A DNA stretch of 64,000 nucleotides, taken from assembly GCA_000467715.1 (NCBI GenBank), contig AJFK01000403.1, positions 92,398 through 156,397 on the forward strand, in the 5' to 3' direction. The notes below the pieces were generated by a model. That model saw nothing but the letters and a program-made list of their open reading frames with translations, searched no databases and was not told the origin of the DNA. The stretch comes from Hysterium pulicare CBS 123377. Lineage: Eukaryota; Ascomycota; Dothideomycetes; Hysteriales; Hysteriaceae. The position numbers and the translations under genes are program-made. Positions 53,030 through 64,000 of the stretch are shown piece by piece. Each line of letters opens with the position of its first letter. Position 1 is the first letter of the stretch.

Positions 53030-53497
53030 CTACTCCTCGACAATTTCAACATTCTCCACCCCCCTCTCCCTCTTCACTCTAACCTCCGCACCCCTAAACC
53101 CAGCATCCTCCCACCCAACAGCAACACCACAAATAATCTCTTCACTTTCACTCATCCTCTCTCCCAAAACACTCCTAATCACCTCCGGATACCCAGCCAC
53201 ACTAACCTCAACACGAGTCCCCAACCCCATAGCCGTACAACTCTGCAACCACATCCCCACACTCAAAGCATTTGCTCTATGAAGCTCTCTATCCATACAA
53301 ACAACCCCAACAATCGGCGCACCGAAAAAATCAAAGTTGCGCAGCACGGCGGCCGAGCGGGCGGCTGTGTCATTTTTCGCGATGCCCATGCCCCTTCCAT
53401 GCACTTCCTTCCCCAGCTCGGATCGAAAATGCCGGTACTTGGAGGGGAGGAGTGGAATATTCGGAGCCACCCCGTTTTGAGCAAACGAGGCGAGAGG
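53030..53497 (-). pseudogene. Nitroreductase-like fragment lacking its N-terminus
   Basis: The frame encodes the C-terminal ~145 residues of a nitroreductase (FMN-dependent) domain: YRHFRSELGKEVHGRGMGIA, NFDFFGAPIVGVVCMDRELH, ANALSVGMWLQSCTAMGLGT, YPEVIRSVLGERMSESEEII and CGVAVGWED. The N-terminal third, with the flavin-contacting RRSxR and aPSxxNxQPW blocks, is missing: a TAA closes the frame upstream, and the start of the Zn2Cys6 gene lies only ~150 bp further. No ATG begins the segment at a sensible place. It is probably a 5'-truncated relic; a very short hidden exon is less likely. Confidence 0.6.
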
Positions 53498-53643
53498 TTA
53501 GGATTGGGGAGATGGTCCGTGCACGACACAGCCTCACTCAGACTCAGACTTCGTAACCTCCTGAGTGCATCCTTCTCAAACACCTCCGGGTCTCTGTAAA
53601 GGACATCTTTGTGAACGGTTTTTGTTCAACCTCTACTTTCGAA

Positions 53644-55466
53644 ATGCCACCATCAACAGAAGACACTTCGCTGCGGCCCCCTAAGAAGACCCGTAAGTTT
53701 GGTGTAAAGGTGAAAACGGGTTGCATTACTTGCAAGTACGTGGATCAACGCGTCAACTTCTTCGACCAAGTTGACCGAGGCGACTAATCTTGAAATGCAG
53801 AATTCGCCGCATCAAGTGCGATGAGACCAAACCAAACTGCTTCAGGTACATCTGACCAGTCATTCTTCATGCTTTTACTAACCGAATCAGATGTACATCC
53901 ACCGGCCGCAAATGTGATGGCTATGCTCCAATCAAGAATGGGAATGAAATCAAAGCTATCAGCGCCCATCAATCATCTAACCCCCAGTATGCTTTCTCAA
54001 CTTTCTCTGGGAGCGGTGACAGCATCCTATACCTAGAGTTCTATCATCATTGCGCGGGTCCAACGGTTTCCAGCTACTTTGACTATGAATTCTGGTCCCA
54101 AACTGCCCTCCAAATGGCACAGTCCGAACCTGCGGTCCTACACGCATTGATTGCTTTAGGCTACCTCTACAGGACCGAACCGGGAAGTTTGAAACATGCA
54201 CGCTCACAATTTGTAACACAAGATCAAGGCGGAGTAACATTAATAAATCATTACAATAAATCCGTTCGTTGTCTTGTCGATCGCATGGCTGAGAAGTCGT
54301 ATTCTCCAGAAATTGGGCTGGTTACGTGCGTATTATTTATTTGCATGGAGTTCCTGCGCGGAAATTACAAAACAGCATTCATTCATCTGCATTGCGGGCT
54401 CGATATCATATCCGAATGGAAACAAAGACAACTGAAACTTACACCGAGCCCATCGACTTCTCCTAGCACCATCGCTAGCACCATCACTAGCCCACCGATT
54501 TCATCCAGCATCATCGACAGCAAATTGATTCCAATGTTCATCCGCATGATTGCCACCGCTGGACTCTATGGCGAGAACCTACCCCAGTTTGACATGCTCA
54601 CAAGCGCGCTTCCACCAAGCAGCCAGCGCCGCATATTCAACACTCTTCAGGAGGCGCATCATTCCATGTTCGAACTGCGAAATCGCGGCTTGAAATTCGT
54701 TCGCCTCATGGCTCAAAAGCTCCATGGGACCTGGGCGATTAACACAGAGGATTTTCAATACCAGGCCCATCTTCAGGCCTGTTTGCAGTCTTGGCTAGGT
54801 GCATTGAATGTATTTGAGCATAACAGCTATAGTACCGCCAGCCCCCAGAAGCCCCTATCAAAGGAGGAAAATATTGCCATAAGTTCCTTAAGAGTCGGGT
54901 ATTATGCTATCTACCTGTGGGTGTCGGGCAGCACCGATCCAAGCCAGATGATATACGACAACTATGTCAAAGATTTCGAGGCTTTGAACTTTCATGCCAA
55001 GATTGTTCTAGATGGCACACTCGCTAGTTCAGCTACCGCATATGCGATGTCAAGCCCTTCGGGAATGGATCCCCTTCCTCCTCAGTCACCAGCGGCTCAC
55101 TTTACTTTCGAAATCAACATTATACCACCACTCTTCTTCGCCGCTACTCGCTGTCGCTGTCCTGTTACCCGCAGAGTAGCCATTTCCCTTTTGTCTGTCA
55201 ACCCACCGCGTGAAGGTTTATGGGACGCGAAGCAATGCGAATTGGTCAGCCAGCGTTGTATGCAGATTGAAGAAACCGAGGTCGACATAACGACAGGCTT
55301 CCCAGCTCAGAGAACTAGAATATGGTCCCAAGTTGTTAATGCAGATATGGACGACAAGGGCAGGTTCGATGTGGGATTCTTTGCAGGAGCGTGGTATGAG
55401 GGAATAGAAGCACCCGCGGGACCAGGAGCTTTAGGAAGAAGATGGGTTGAGCATTTGGTGATGTGA
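53644..55466 (+). CDS. Zn2Cys6 fungal transcription factor
   Basis: Three exons (53644-53735, 53801-53845, 53891-55466) give 570 aa. The two short introns lie inside the zinc cluster, and splicing rebuilds C27-x2-C30-x6-C37-x6-C44-x2-C47-x6-C54 (GCITCKIRRIKCDETKPNCF, then CTSTGRKCDGY). Basic residues precede the cluster (PPKKTRKFGVKVKTG). The middle region (~residue 120 onward: LEFYHHCAGPTVSSYFDYEF, PAVLHALIALGYLY) matches the fungal_trans_2/DUF3468-type regulatory region common in this class. It is nuclear and binds CGG-type sites; the target is unknown. It is transcribed away from the nitroreductase relic, a potential former target. Confidence 0.88.
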
Positions 55467-56931
55467 CTGCAATAAAGATCGAGTCTCCAAGAGAGCACCT
55501 CACACATACCCCTCGATTTTACAATCCGGGCTCCCGAAAGTGTGTAATGAGCGCACTGGTCCAGTTCACGTGATTCCTAAGAGGCGCCTAAGTCAGTAAC
55601 GAACATACTTCTGGACCGATGGTTTCAACGATGCTGGGAAGAGAAGATGACGGACGCTAATCTATGGCCTTCAAAAGAATTCAAGTTTCTACTACGCCAG
55701 CTAGCTACTGGATATCCTACCTCCGCATATTCTCAGGACCTAACATCCTCTTTCCCCGAACTTACATCATGTCATTAAAAGCATAATTACGCCAATGAAG
55801 AGCACATTTCCACAGGATACCAGTAGATTAAAGAGCTTGCCACTGTTGAGATTCAACGTTCCGATTGTAATCAAATAGCTAGGCAAAATCAGCGGGTACG
55901 AAGAGGAACTGTCCGAGTATCAGAACAAGACGGCAATGCGGCCTCCGATCATGTCACACTAGCACTGGAACGCAACCGAGTCTAACCCTAAGAGATAGAA
56001 ATGAAGCAAGAAGTGGTAGTTTATCAGCGTTGTGAAGTTCGCCAGGAGATTATACACAGCGCCACAACGGCCAGTACTCCTGCACCGCCCGTTGCGTCCA
56101 CTTATCCGCAAGTATTACGACATGTGGACCTCGACAAAGCGGGCGTAAGGATTGAAATCGATCGTTATTCTATACCAGGAGTGATGCAGGTTGCAGACTT
56201 CTCCAACCATTCGGGAGGGTATACGAGAATTGGTCCGATGACAACTCGATGAGGATGACTCTTATGACTAGGAAGTGATGGCGCAGAAATGCGCTGATGT
56301 GAATTTCAAGTGTTCGTTTACGAACAGTTGGTATGAAAATACCATTCAATTTTAAGTAAAAGGGCTTGACCGCCCTTTTATTCGGCTTCCGATTTCTCTT
56401 CCCAGCACTGGAATCATAAAAAAAGATTGGCCACCGTAGGCTATAAGAAAGAATTCGACTTTCCTATGCGATCTAGACGTCCGCTACAATGTCTCGGGCC
56501 GTACTGAAACGGATTGTTGAGGAGCAAGATGTGAAAGCTAGCAATTTACGTCATCGCATACTACCTGCTAGAAGGAGCCTAGCCTGTCTCTTTGCCCCGG
56601 ACTGGACATCTGGTTATTCTCTCCTTCGTCTTGTAGCTGCATCGACTTTACAATTATACAAAAATGTCTAAACGATAGAGTACTGGACATGACTGGATAG
56701 TTGGACGAGCAGTAGTCTTGCTTTCTCAAATTGGCAGCTCGGTGCGAAAGAGATCATCGTTGCACCGCCACGTGCATCAAGGACTCGCGCAAGAGTACTG
56801 ACGACGCTTACTGTGGCTTATACCCATCTGCCTATTTATATTAGTTCTACTTCTACCCCAAGCTCTCATTCAGATTTTCCTCCACAAAGAAGACATCGCT
56901 ACGCCCACAATACCAGCAAAGCAGCGCCAAA
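55467..56931. other. Intergenic
   Basis: 1.5 kb with short frames only (for example 56001-56252) and no domain. No gene called. Confidence 0.5.
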
Positions 56932-58047
56932 ATGGCAAACCACGATCAGGAAAAGCTCAATGAAATTCAAGACATCATCTCCAAAAATCCTAACAATGAA
57001 CCTGCTCAAACCGACTCTATAGCCCGAGTCCGCAATTGGTTCAGTCCCAACTCAGAAAACAGCACCGCCTACTCCACAATTCAATCCTACCAGTCCGACT
57101 CTCTAGACATCCAAAGCGCAGTAAACCAGATCGCCAAGCCCATAGAACACGCCTACTCAACCGGCGACTACGGCCGCGCAATTCGGGAAGCGGAAGAAAC
57201 GGCCGTGTACCAGCGTCAGAATTGGACAGAGTCAGAAGGGAAAGAAAAAGCGGAGGAAATATGGGGTACTCCGCTTCCTGAATCCTCACTACCCGCCGTA
57301 AACCCCGAAGATGAAAACAAGCCCACCACAGAAGGCTATCTCTGGGACTTGTGGTACAGCATCCTACACACCGCGAAACGCACACCCTGGCACGACACAT
57401 CCGCCCATGAAAAACTCCTTCAACTCGTAAAAGCATTAAAGCAGCGCCCAGATCCGCAGCCTCCATCCCTAATGACCAAAGCGCTAAAGAACGATTGGAT
57501 CTACGCATCCGACACCCTCTGGTCCACACTCAGTCTCCTCGGCGCCTCAACCCGCGAAGCCTGGAACGACAGCCCCGGCTGCGGCGCCGGTTTCACACCG
57601 CCCGAAATCCACGCCTGGACGAACATGAACGCGTTCGTGGCGCGGCTGACGCGAGACGGCGTCGCGGATTTCTGGCTCTACGCTATTTGGGCGATGCGGG
57701 ATGCGTTGGAGGATGTGCACGTAGACGATTCGCCTGCGCATCAGCCGTCGAGTCGGAGGGAGAAGTTGGATGCGTTTGTGCCGGCGGCTGCGGTGTGGGT
57801 TTTTGTGCTGGGGAGGGGTTTGTGGGAGCGCGCGGAGGATTTGACGCCCAAGAGGAGTAATATGGGGGATCCGGCTAGGGGAGGGGAATTGTGGAAGGGG
57901 AAGAGTGAGTTTAGTAAGGAGAGGTGGGGAGTTTGGAAGAGGAGGTTTGGGGAGGTGGTTCAAGAGGAGAGAATCAGTGCGGAGACGAGCCAGATTGCTA
58001 GGGAGGCGGTGAAGAAGATGGAGGCTATTGAGAAGGGGGAGATGTAG
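56932..58047 (+). CDS. DUF3632 protein
   Basis: 371 aa, single exon. The conserved block is GYLWDLWYSILHTAKRTPWH followed by EKLLQLVKALKQRPDPQPP, then IHAWTNMNAFVARLTRDGVA, DFWLYAIWAMRDALED and VPAAAVWVFVLGRGLWERA, the DUF3632 layout. The protein is helical and soluble with no signal peptide. The family is numerous in filamentous ascomycetes and uncharacterised. Codon composition changes within the gene: the second half is much more G-rich, but the frame is intact and the family match spans both halves. Confidence 0.8.
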   Translation: MANHDQEKLNEIQDIISKNPNNEPAQTDSIARVRNWFSPNSENSTAYSTIQSYQSDSLDIQSAVNQIAKPIEHAYSTGDYGRAIREAEETAVYQRQNWTESEGKEKAEEIWGTPLPESSLPAVNPEDENKPTTEGYLWDLWYSILHTAKRTPWHDTSAHEKLLQLVKALKQRPDPQPPSLMTKALKNDWIYASDTLWSTLSLLGASTREAWNDSPGCGAGFTPPEIHAWTNMNAFVARLTRDGVADFWLYAIWAMRDALEDVHVDDSPAHQPSSRREKLDAFVPAAAVWVFVLGRGLWERAEDLTPKRSNMGDPARGGELWKGKSEFSKERWGVWKRRFGEVVQEERISAETSQIAREAVKKMEAIEKGEM

Positions 58048-61000
58048 ATTCCAACGGATCGTGGGGTTTAAAGATTCGAGAAATCCAAGCTTTGAGAAGT
58101 CTTTGTCTCGATAGCTGAAATCCCACCCCCTTCAAATTCTCTCAGCACATCCCCGCTCATCCAGCCAGCAAGCTATCAAGAGCAACAACAGCCTAAGGAC
58201 CTTCCATCCACCCACCCCACTCAACCCCCGTATCATTATAATTCCATTCCGGCCTTCCAGAGCGATTCCCATGTCGTCGACCAAATATACGTTTTCCGAG
58301 ACCCAACTCTTCCGCTATAAATTTCAATGCCAACTCGGTCGTCTTGTGAGCTCTTGCTTTTCTCTTGCGGGCTGAGAGGATCAGGTCTTGCAGCTGATGG
58401 AGCAGATGCATAGCGGTTGAATTCAGAAGTCTTTCGAGTAATGAGGGTAGGCGAGCGAGCGAGGGTGGGATTTGTTGCTTTAATTGAGGGGAGCTGAGGG
58501 GGTTTGTCCCGCTTGGTTTGAGATGGGGAATTTTGAGGTAGATTGATATAATTCTGAATGGAAGTTAAGAGATTGAAGGACGTGCATTTATCAGAGAGAA
58601 GAAAACTTTCGAGATAAGGAAGTAGGGTGAGACTTGAGTAAGACATGTCTTTCTCCTAAATTGGAACTCGGGCCCAGAGCTTCAAAACTCCTGGACGTTG
58701 TCTTAGACTTTGCATGTGGGTAGGAAAGGGCCGGTTAGTCATGAAATCCTGTCCAGATCAAAACGAACGCCTGAACTCCACGTCCTATTAGACCGACTAT
58801 ACACTTATGGCCTGGCTACATCGCTGCCACCCGGCCCCTTGCTCCACAACGCGAGTGCGAAAGAGCAGAGCGATGAGCAGGAGCGAAGTGACGGATGGCG
58901 TGTCCACGATGAACACTCCCAGAAGCCGAAAGCCCACGGTGGGGATGATGTCCGTGTCCATGATTAAGCCAATATTGATCTTGATTTCCCTTTCTATGGT
59001 GTCGATGATGTTGATGTCGAATACCCCTCTCCTCACCTCTACCCACCGCAAAATCTACACCCCCATCTCTCCCTCCATTCCGCCTTTCCCGCACCATCTT
59101 ACTGCGAGCAGTATTCCCCGCTCCGGCGCTTCCTCGGTGCCGATGCCAATGTCGTCTCGCCGCCTGTTTCGGTTTCGGCCGCTCTTCGTAATGCGGCTTC
59201 ATCAACGGTGTCACGAGGCCTGGTTCCGGTTTTCTTCGTCCTCGACGGAATGGTCTGAGGAGGATTTGGAGACAGCGGAAGAGGTGCATTTTTAAAGACA
59301 AGGTTATGTTATGAAGGAGGAGGGTAGGTAATTGGGACGGTGAAGAGGATGAATGTTCGTGTTTGGAATGAGAAGGTGTGGGTTGTATGGAGAAGGAGAT
59401 GGTGGGATTTGACAGTTTGGTAGTCTAGAGGATATTGATACCTTGGTACTTTCTATCCCCACGACGCCGATGTAACCATATGAAGTACTGTTCCAGAACC
59501 ACAGAAAACCAGATTTAGAGGAGGAAGGTACAAGCCTAGCATATAACCCTTTAAAGTTATTCCCCGGATTTCGAATAAAAGAAAGAAATCTGTTGTACTT
59601 TTCTAATCAGACAACGAACTAGACCCTATAAGCCGGTTCAGTGGCCTCTTCTCTATATTGGCCTTACTCGTTCTGTCCGGCGCTTTCTTGAGGGAGCTGT
59701 AGGCGCAATTCTCATTTCAGTGGCTTTCTAGTAGCCATGCATGGTAGCGCCCAGCGTTACAAAAGGGACCGTGAGCGAATTAGTCGTGTCCGCGAAGGGC
59801 TTCTAAGGTTTTCCATGGCGCACCGACCCGACGCTACTAAGCCGCTTATCCGCTTCTGTACATGCAGCATCGTCCTCCATACTTCTCTCCCATACTCCCC
59901 TATAAAAGCTCCATGCCTTGCTGTTCGTATTGTAGAGCCACAAGCGTTTCTCAATGAGCATCTGAAGGAGGCGCTCCCGGCGATCCATAGGATAATGTAT
60001 TGTAGAAAACTGCATATGATCTCTTCGTACGGGCACCGAATGGACATAAGACTAGATAGAGGATATCTTCTCTGACTGGAAGCGTACCCAATTTACCCCT
60101 GGAACGTTCCCTCAAGTGGCTTACAATACCATCGGTCTAGTCTCTTAAACCTCATACGCCAACAGACCGTGGAAATCCTGAGTCATTTTGTTTATCTCTC
60201 TCTCACCCATACCTCGTAAGCTCTTCCATCCATCACGCTTCCACACCCCTCATCCTCGACACCTCTCACTCCTTTTTGGTTAGACAGAAGCCTTCACCCT
60301 TCTTCCTTCGGCAGAAAAGGCTAACAATTCGATGGAGATAACGAGTACGGGAGCTGAAGGGCTGAAAGGCTGGAGGGCTGGAGGGCCAGCGGCTGAAAAA
60401 GAGAGCTGGAAGAGCCGGAAATGGCTGGATGAGGGGACTAGGTAAGACGGCTGGGAGATATAGTAGGATAGTTTAGACACATAGCTACATTTGCCCACTA
60501 AAGTCACGCCAAAAGTCCACAAAGTTGAACAGTGCAAAGGTCACCACACTCTTCTCCATAGACTCAGCCATCCAAAAGTATGAATGCTATCCGCTCCGAG
60601 AATCGTAAAAAGTACCACTGAAAAGAGCATATAACGGTACCATTAAGGCCAACCGGTCTGTTAGAAGTATTCCTTTGTACGGGTCCGAAGCCAACATCCC
60701 ACAAGCCTGAAAGGACTTGCCACAGTGAGTAAGCTGAGGAAGGACTTGCCACAGTGAGTAAGCTGAGGAAGGACTTGCCGCAGTGAGTAAGCTGAGGAGC
60801 TTTTTTTTTTCTTTTTAGTTAAATTGCCATGCCATTGTTATCAAGAATTGTGATTTCGATATCTTTCTGATGCGAGCTGGAGAATACCAAGACGTTAGAG
60901 GCCCGAGCCGTGCGGGGAAGTCGCCTACACAACTTGTCCAGGACCACCAGTCACGACGTTCCAGCATTGCCACAGCTATGCACATTCTCTTGAAAACAAC

Positions 61001-61439
61001 AACTTGCAACCTCTCAGCCAGCCACACTTCATTCCTTGAAAGTGCTGTACCCTATCCTGATCCTGGGTGGCTGTACACCAGAGTCTCGATCTTCCTCATC
61101 AATAGCTATCCCACTCATCCTTATCTTTGACGAATCTGTACTTGGAGCTTATCCATGCAGCTGAACTCCTTCATGGTCTCGAATAGTTTTGGCGGAATGC
61201 CACAATGAAAATTCCATCGGCTGACGCCTCGAGAGCTCTTGTAGAATCCAAGGCTGGCTGAAGAAGACTTCAAAGTCCTCATCACCGGGTTCTGAAGGCC
61301 CTTCTTTGAGCATATAAGACCACAATGTCTGCAGTTCTTTCAAACAACCCTTACACCGGGCCTCAACACCTTGACAGCTCCCACATTGTCCAATTTGTCA
61401 TCTAGCTTTCCTAACAAAGTCTTCTCTTGTTACTCTGAC
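58048..61439. other. 3.4-kb interval without a confident gene
   Basis: On the minus strand at about 58193-58565 one frame reads like protein (ARLPSLLERLLNSTAMHLLH, RARAHKTTELALKFIAEELG) and ends WGGWMEGP, but its 5' part cannot be connected to the ATG frame at 58646 by a convincing intron. At 58807-59301 long frames overlap on both strands with low-complexity products, and I cannot choose between them. The rest shows only a 29-bp tandem repeat (60711-60797) followed by a T run, and G/A-rich GGCTGGAGG repeats near 60360. Confidence 0.4.
60711..60797. repeat. 29-bp tandem repeat, 3 copies
   Basis: Three head-to-tail copies (60711-60739, 60740-60768, 60769-60797) of a unit starting AAGGACTTGCC and ending GTAAGCTGAGG. 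The third copy differs by one base (CCG for CCA). An interrupted run of T follows at once. No coding role is seen. Confidence 0.92.
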
Positions 61440-62092
61440 ATGGCTCCTTGCCCCAACAACGCACTTGCTGTGTACTTCAAAGAGTTCTTTGCAGTCATTT
61501 ACACAGACCAAGACGGGCTTGTGAGCTGGCTCAACTACGCAGGTTTAGAGAGCAAAGATAATGCTCCCCAGTATGGACTTCACAACTCCATCGCACCAGA
61601 CGGGAAAGCTACCATTGTGGCATACGAAGGACAGATTGCACTGATCATGTTCATCAGTGCAGTGAACCTAGACGAGTGTCATGTATGTGCGAGTCGATAT
61701 AGCTATAAAAGCCGCATACTGACGCTTAATAGTTTCGTCTATACTACATTCAGAAGGGCGTACAGGGTGGAACACCAGACCGATCTGTTCGTGAGCTTGC
61801 AGCTTTCGCCCTCATGAGCGACATCAAACAAGGGAGGCCTTTAAAGTGGTCGCGAGGCGACATAAATTCCGGTCCAAATCCGACACCTTCGGCATTCGAT
61901 CTGAAGAAATACATCGCTTCAACGACCTCGCCACTCGCCGCAGTCTGTGACGGTCCTACGATTAGGGTCTATTTCCAACAGGCCAACAGCAGCGACTTGA
62001 CTGTTGTATACACGGAGTCCAAGGTGCAAAAGCCATCGGCTTTTCAATGGACCGAGAGGTTGGCGAGGTCAGCAGCTTCGGGAGGTTTCTGA
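61440..62092 (+). CDS. Probable beta-propeller lectin-like protein
   Basis: Two exons (61440-61682, 61733-62092) with a 50-bp intron give 200 aa. Repeated blade-like motifs are visible: LAVYFKEFFAVIYTDQDGLV, FRLYYIQKGVQGGTPDRSVR plus ELAAFALM, and LAAVCDGPTIRVYFQQANSS followed by DLTVVYTES. These resemble fungal fucose-binding (AAL/AFL-type) propeller blades, in which alternating hydrophobic strands carry RxYYQ-like motifs, but at 200 aa it is shorter than the six-blade lectins (~310 aa). It lacks a signal peptide, as those lectins do. An upstream ATG (61325) leads to a stop after 26 codons and is not used. The family call is tentative. Confidence 0.45.
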
Positions 62093-62410
62093 AACTGGCT
62101 TCTCCACATTGATTAGATGCGGCACTCTTTCGGAGGAAGAGGTTGGTGGGGTTGACTGTGTAGTAACGGTGAATATCTTTGAAGCCCTCATTATGGTTGG
62201 ATTTCTTTTTATGTCCTTCTTTAGTTTCTCTCGCAATTTCCTTTGGTTGGAGCTCTTTAGGACTCGTCTACTTGGGGTATCATTAGCATCGCGAAAGCAA
62301 TGAAAGGTCCACTTAGCCCCATCCACAGCCCTTTCATAGTCAGAAACTCAGCTTTCTAGCACTTTTCTCGGATTCATCCCATTCTCATTCTTTTCTTCCC
62401 AGAATCCTCC
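62093..62410. other. Intergenic, convergent 3' ends
   Basis: No gene seen. Confidence 0.4.
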
Positions 62411-63217
62411 CTATAATCCTGCAAGCAGCACCACTCCAACAGCAACAACCTTCTCAACAAGCCTCAATTCCGACGTAATAGTCTTCACCGCCATCGCAGC
62501 CCCCGAACTTGTGCTCGAAGCTCCTGCAATACCCGTGCTCGTAGCCGTAGTTGTCCCACTTTCCGTCACTTTCCCAGTCTTCGACACCCCAGACCCAGAC
62601 GCCACTCCCGTCCCCGTCCCACCATTCCCGTCTGTTCCCCCGGGCCTCAACGTACTCGTCCCCGTGCTCCCATCCTTCGCAGTCGTAACAGTCCAAACCG
62701 CCGTCCCCGGGTCCGCGCAAACAGGATGCTGAGGTTCGTTCCCAGAACTCTGCAAGCTGACCCCGGGACCCGAACAACATAACCCACTTAAAATATTTCC
62801 CGGGCAGCCGCTGTATTGTGGGTTATTCGTGACGCAGGCCGCTAAGGGCAAGTTCCAGAGTAAAGTGCCATCGCCGCAGGAACAGGTTGAGTTGTCGTTG
62901 TCGGAGGTGCAGGAGATGGCGCTGCCGGAGCAGCAGTAGCCTTCTTGCACGCCGTAGGCGCCGGCACAGGGGATTGGGGGTGTTGCGATGGCGTCTAAGG
63001 ATGAAGAGGTGGAAGATGAGGCGGCGGGAACGAAATCGCAACAGTTGGAGGTGGATGTTGGGGTTGGTAGGGTGGTGATGTCGCGCTTTTTGTCGATAGT
63101 AGAGCTGCTGCCCTTGATAGAGGAGAAAGAGGAACAGTAGTCTTGAGCGTGGGTGGTGAGAGGGAGGACGAGGAGAAGAGCGAGGGTGAAGGAGGGTGTA
63201 TAGCAATAGGAAGCCAT
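62411..63217 (-). CDS. GPI-anchored cysteine-rich cell-surface protein
   Basis: 268 aa, single exon. A signal peptide of ~24 residues (SFTLALLLVLPLTTHAQ) is followed by a Ser/Thr linker and a Cys-rich part (PCAGAYGVQEGYCCSGSAIS, CTSDNDNSTCSCGDGTLLW, CPGNILSGLCCSGPGVSLQS). A long Gly/Ser/Thr region, probably O-glycosylated, follows, and a hydrophobic C-terminus (VVAVGVVLLAGL) preceded by Ser/Gly/Ala typical of a GPI attachment site. Cys spacing with two CCSG motifs suggests disulfide-bonded repeats. It is likely a wall or plasma-membrane surface protein whose anchor would need the Gpi1 pathway encoded at 38-40 kb (no direct link implied). The specific function is unknown. Confidence 0.78.
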   Translation of the reverse strand: MASYCYTPSFTLALLLVLPLTTHAQDYCSSFSSIKGSSSTIDKKRDITTLPTPTSTSNCCDFVPAASSSTSSSLDAIATPPIPCAGAYGVQEGYCCSGSAISCTSDNDNSTCSCGDGTLLWNLPLAACVTNNPQYSGCPGNILSGLCCSGPGVSLQSSGNEPQHPVCADPGTAVWTVTTAKDGSTGTSTLRPGGTDGNGGTGTGVASGSGVSKTGKVTESGTTTATSTGIAGASSTSSGAAMAVKTITSELRLVEKVVAVGVVLLAGL

Positions 63218-64000
63218 TTGTAGCCTCGTTTCGAGTTGTGGGTTGGGCGGTTTGATGGCTAGTGATGCTGTTAGCCGCGGCAGTTTGTAGAAACCGTGGA
63301 AGCATAATCATGGCTGTTCCATTGTCGGAAATAGTCTCCTTGGAAGGAGGTGAATGAGGTAGACAAACGGATCAAGGCCGGCGGTGAGCCCGAGAGGCTC
63401 ATGGGTGATGCAACAAGGGCCGTTCACGACGACAAGTGGTCTATTTGCGGAGGGGCGGTTATTCAGCATCGGAACTTAGGCTCACGCGGTCACATGATCA
63501 CATTTCGGATCATCCTCGACCGAAGCCCCAACCATCTAATTGCAGGCCGGATCGGGCCTGCCCGTCGTGAACAGCCATGAGAGCGGCACGTCGGGAGGTC
63601 TACTGTACCTTCGACCTTCGAACGCAGAACCGAGCTAGGACCGGGCAAGAATTCGAGTCTTTTCGCGTGCTTGATGAGGCGTTCAGAGAAGTGGTCGGAT
63701 ATACTTCATGTATTATAATCTGCATGACAAACATCATGCTATAAAGGTCCGATCGGCTCGGATCCATGCCATTAAGCCTTCCACACCTCAGGGATATCAT
63801 GTTGCGTGACCCCAGAACCAAAAAAGCTTCCTTCAACCCATAGGGCTATAACATAAGAAAACGCATATGCCATGAAAATGCAGGATATTTCGTAGCCTCC
63901 ATGATTTTGGTTTTGCCCCAGACCAAGATTGATTGAAACGCCAAACCCATTCCTGCCCTTGCGCAATGCACGCACCAATTCGAGTTCAAAAAAAAAAAAA
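63218..64000. other. Right edge, no gene seen
   Basis: No supported coding sequence. The window ends in a run of A (from about 63988). Confidence 0.5.

Noticed and set aside
58807-59301. Overlapping ~160-codon frames on both strands
   Set aside because: Both products are low-complexity and no start context or splice evidence favours either.

Overview
The window is nuclear DNA of a filamentous ascomycete (Pezizomycotina). Genes have short GT-AG introns (mostly 44-85 bp, often with a CTAAC/CTRAY branch site), there are no operons or ribosome binding sites, and the repertoire (HET, F-box/2EXR, Zn2Cys6, UstYa, PLAC8, DUF3632, DUF6594, FG nucleoporin) is typical of that group. A leotiomycete is the best guess from gene types, but that is inference.

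Layout. (1) 0.4-9 kb: conserved genes. These are a Mto1/ApsB-type microtubule-organising coiled-coil protein, divergent from an Ecd/SGT1-family protein, then an F-box-like (2EXR/DUF7730-type) protein and a PLAC8 cysteine-rich protein. (2) 9-33.6 kb: accessory region with long gene-poor gaps, lineage-specific disordered or cysteine-rich proteins, a same-strand cluster of five Myb/SANT-like genes (10 repeats in 7.6 kb), a HET gene, a decayed F-box gene, an intact rhodopsin-fold membrane protein and an intact type III polyketide synthase. Three genes between 19.8 and 26.4 kb carry in-frame stop codons inside sequence that still reads as protein on both sides. (3) 33.6-50.6 kb: mixed region with an RGG-rich disordered protein, a 2EXR protein, a HET relic, GPI1 with an overlooked 86-aa membrane protein just upstream, a CCCH/FG nucleoporin (Nup42/Amo1-like), a UstYa-family gene facing a possible tiny secreted peptide gene, a caspase-like protein, a 115-aa small protein and a DUF6594 membrane protein. 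(4) 50.6-64 kb: a secreted cupredoxin, a 5'-truncated nitroreductase, a Zn2Cys6 regulator, a DUF3632 protein, a tentative beta-propeller lectin, a GPI-anchored cysteine-rich wall protein and a 3-copy 29-bp tandem repeat.

Functionally, the conserved genes serve microtubule nucleation, GPI-anchor synthesis, nuclear pore/mRNA export and protein-complex biogenesis. The accessory genes suggest self/non-self recognition (HET, caspase-like), secondary metabolism (type III PKS, UstYa) and a locally expanding family of Myb-like DNA-binding proteins. The strongest candidates for undescribed biology are the Myb-like cluster with its recent nonsense mutation, the UstYa/mini-peptide pair, and the small membrane protein gene upstream of GPI1. 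All splice sites were placed by eye from consensus and reading-frame continuity.
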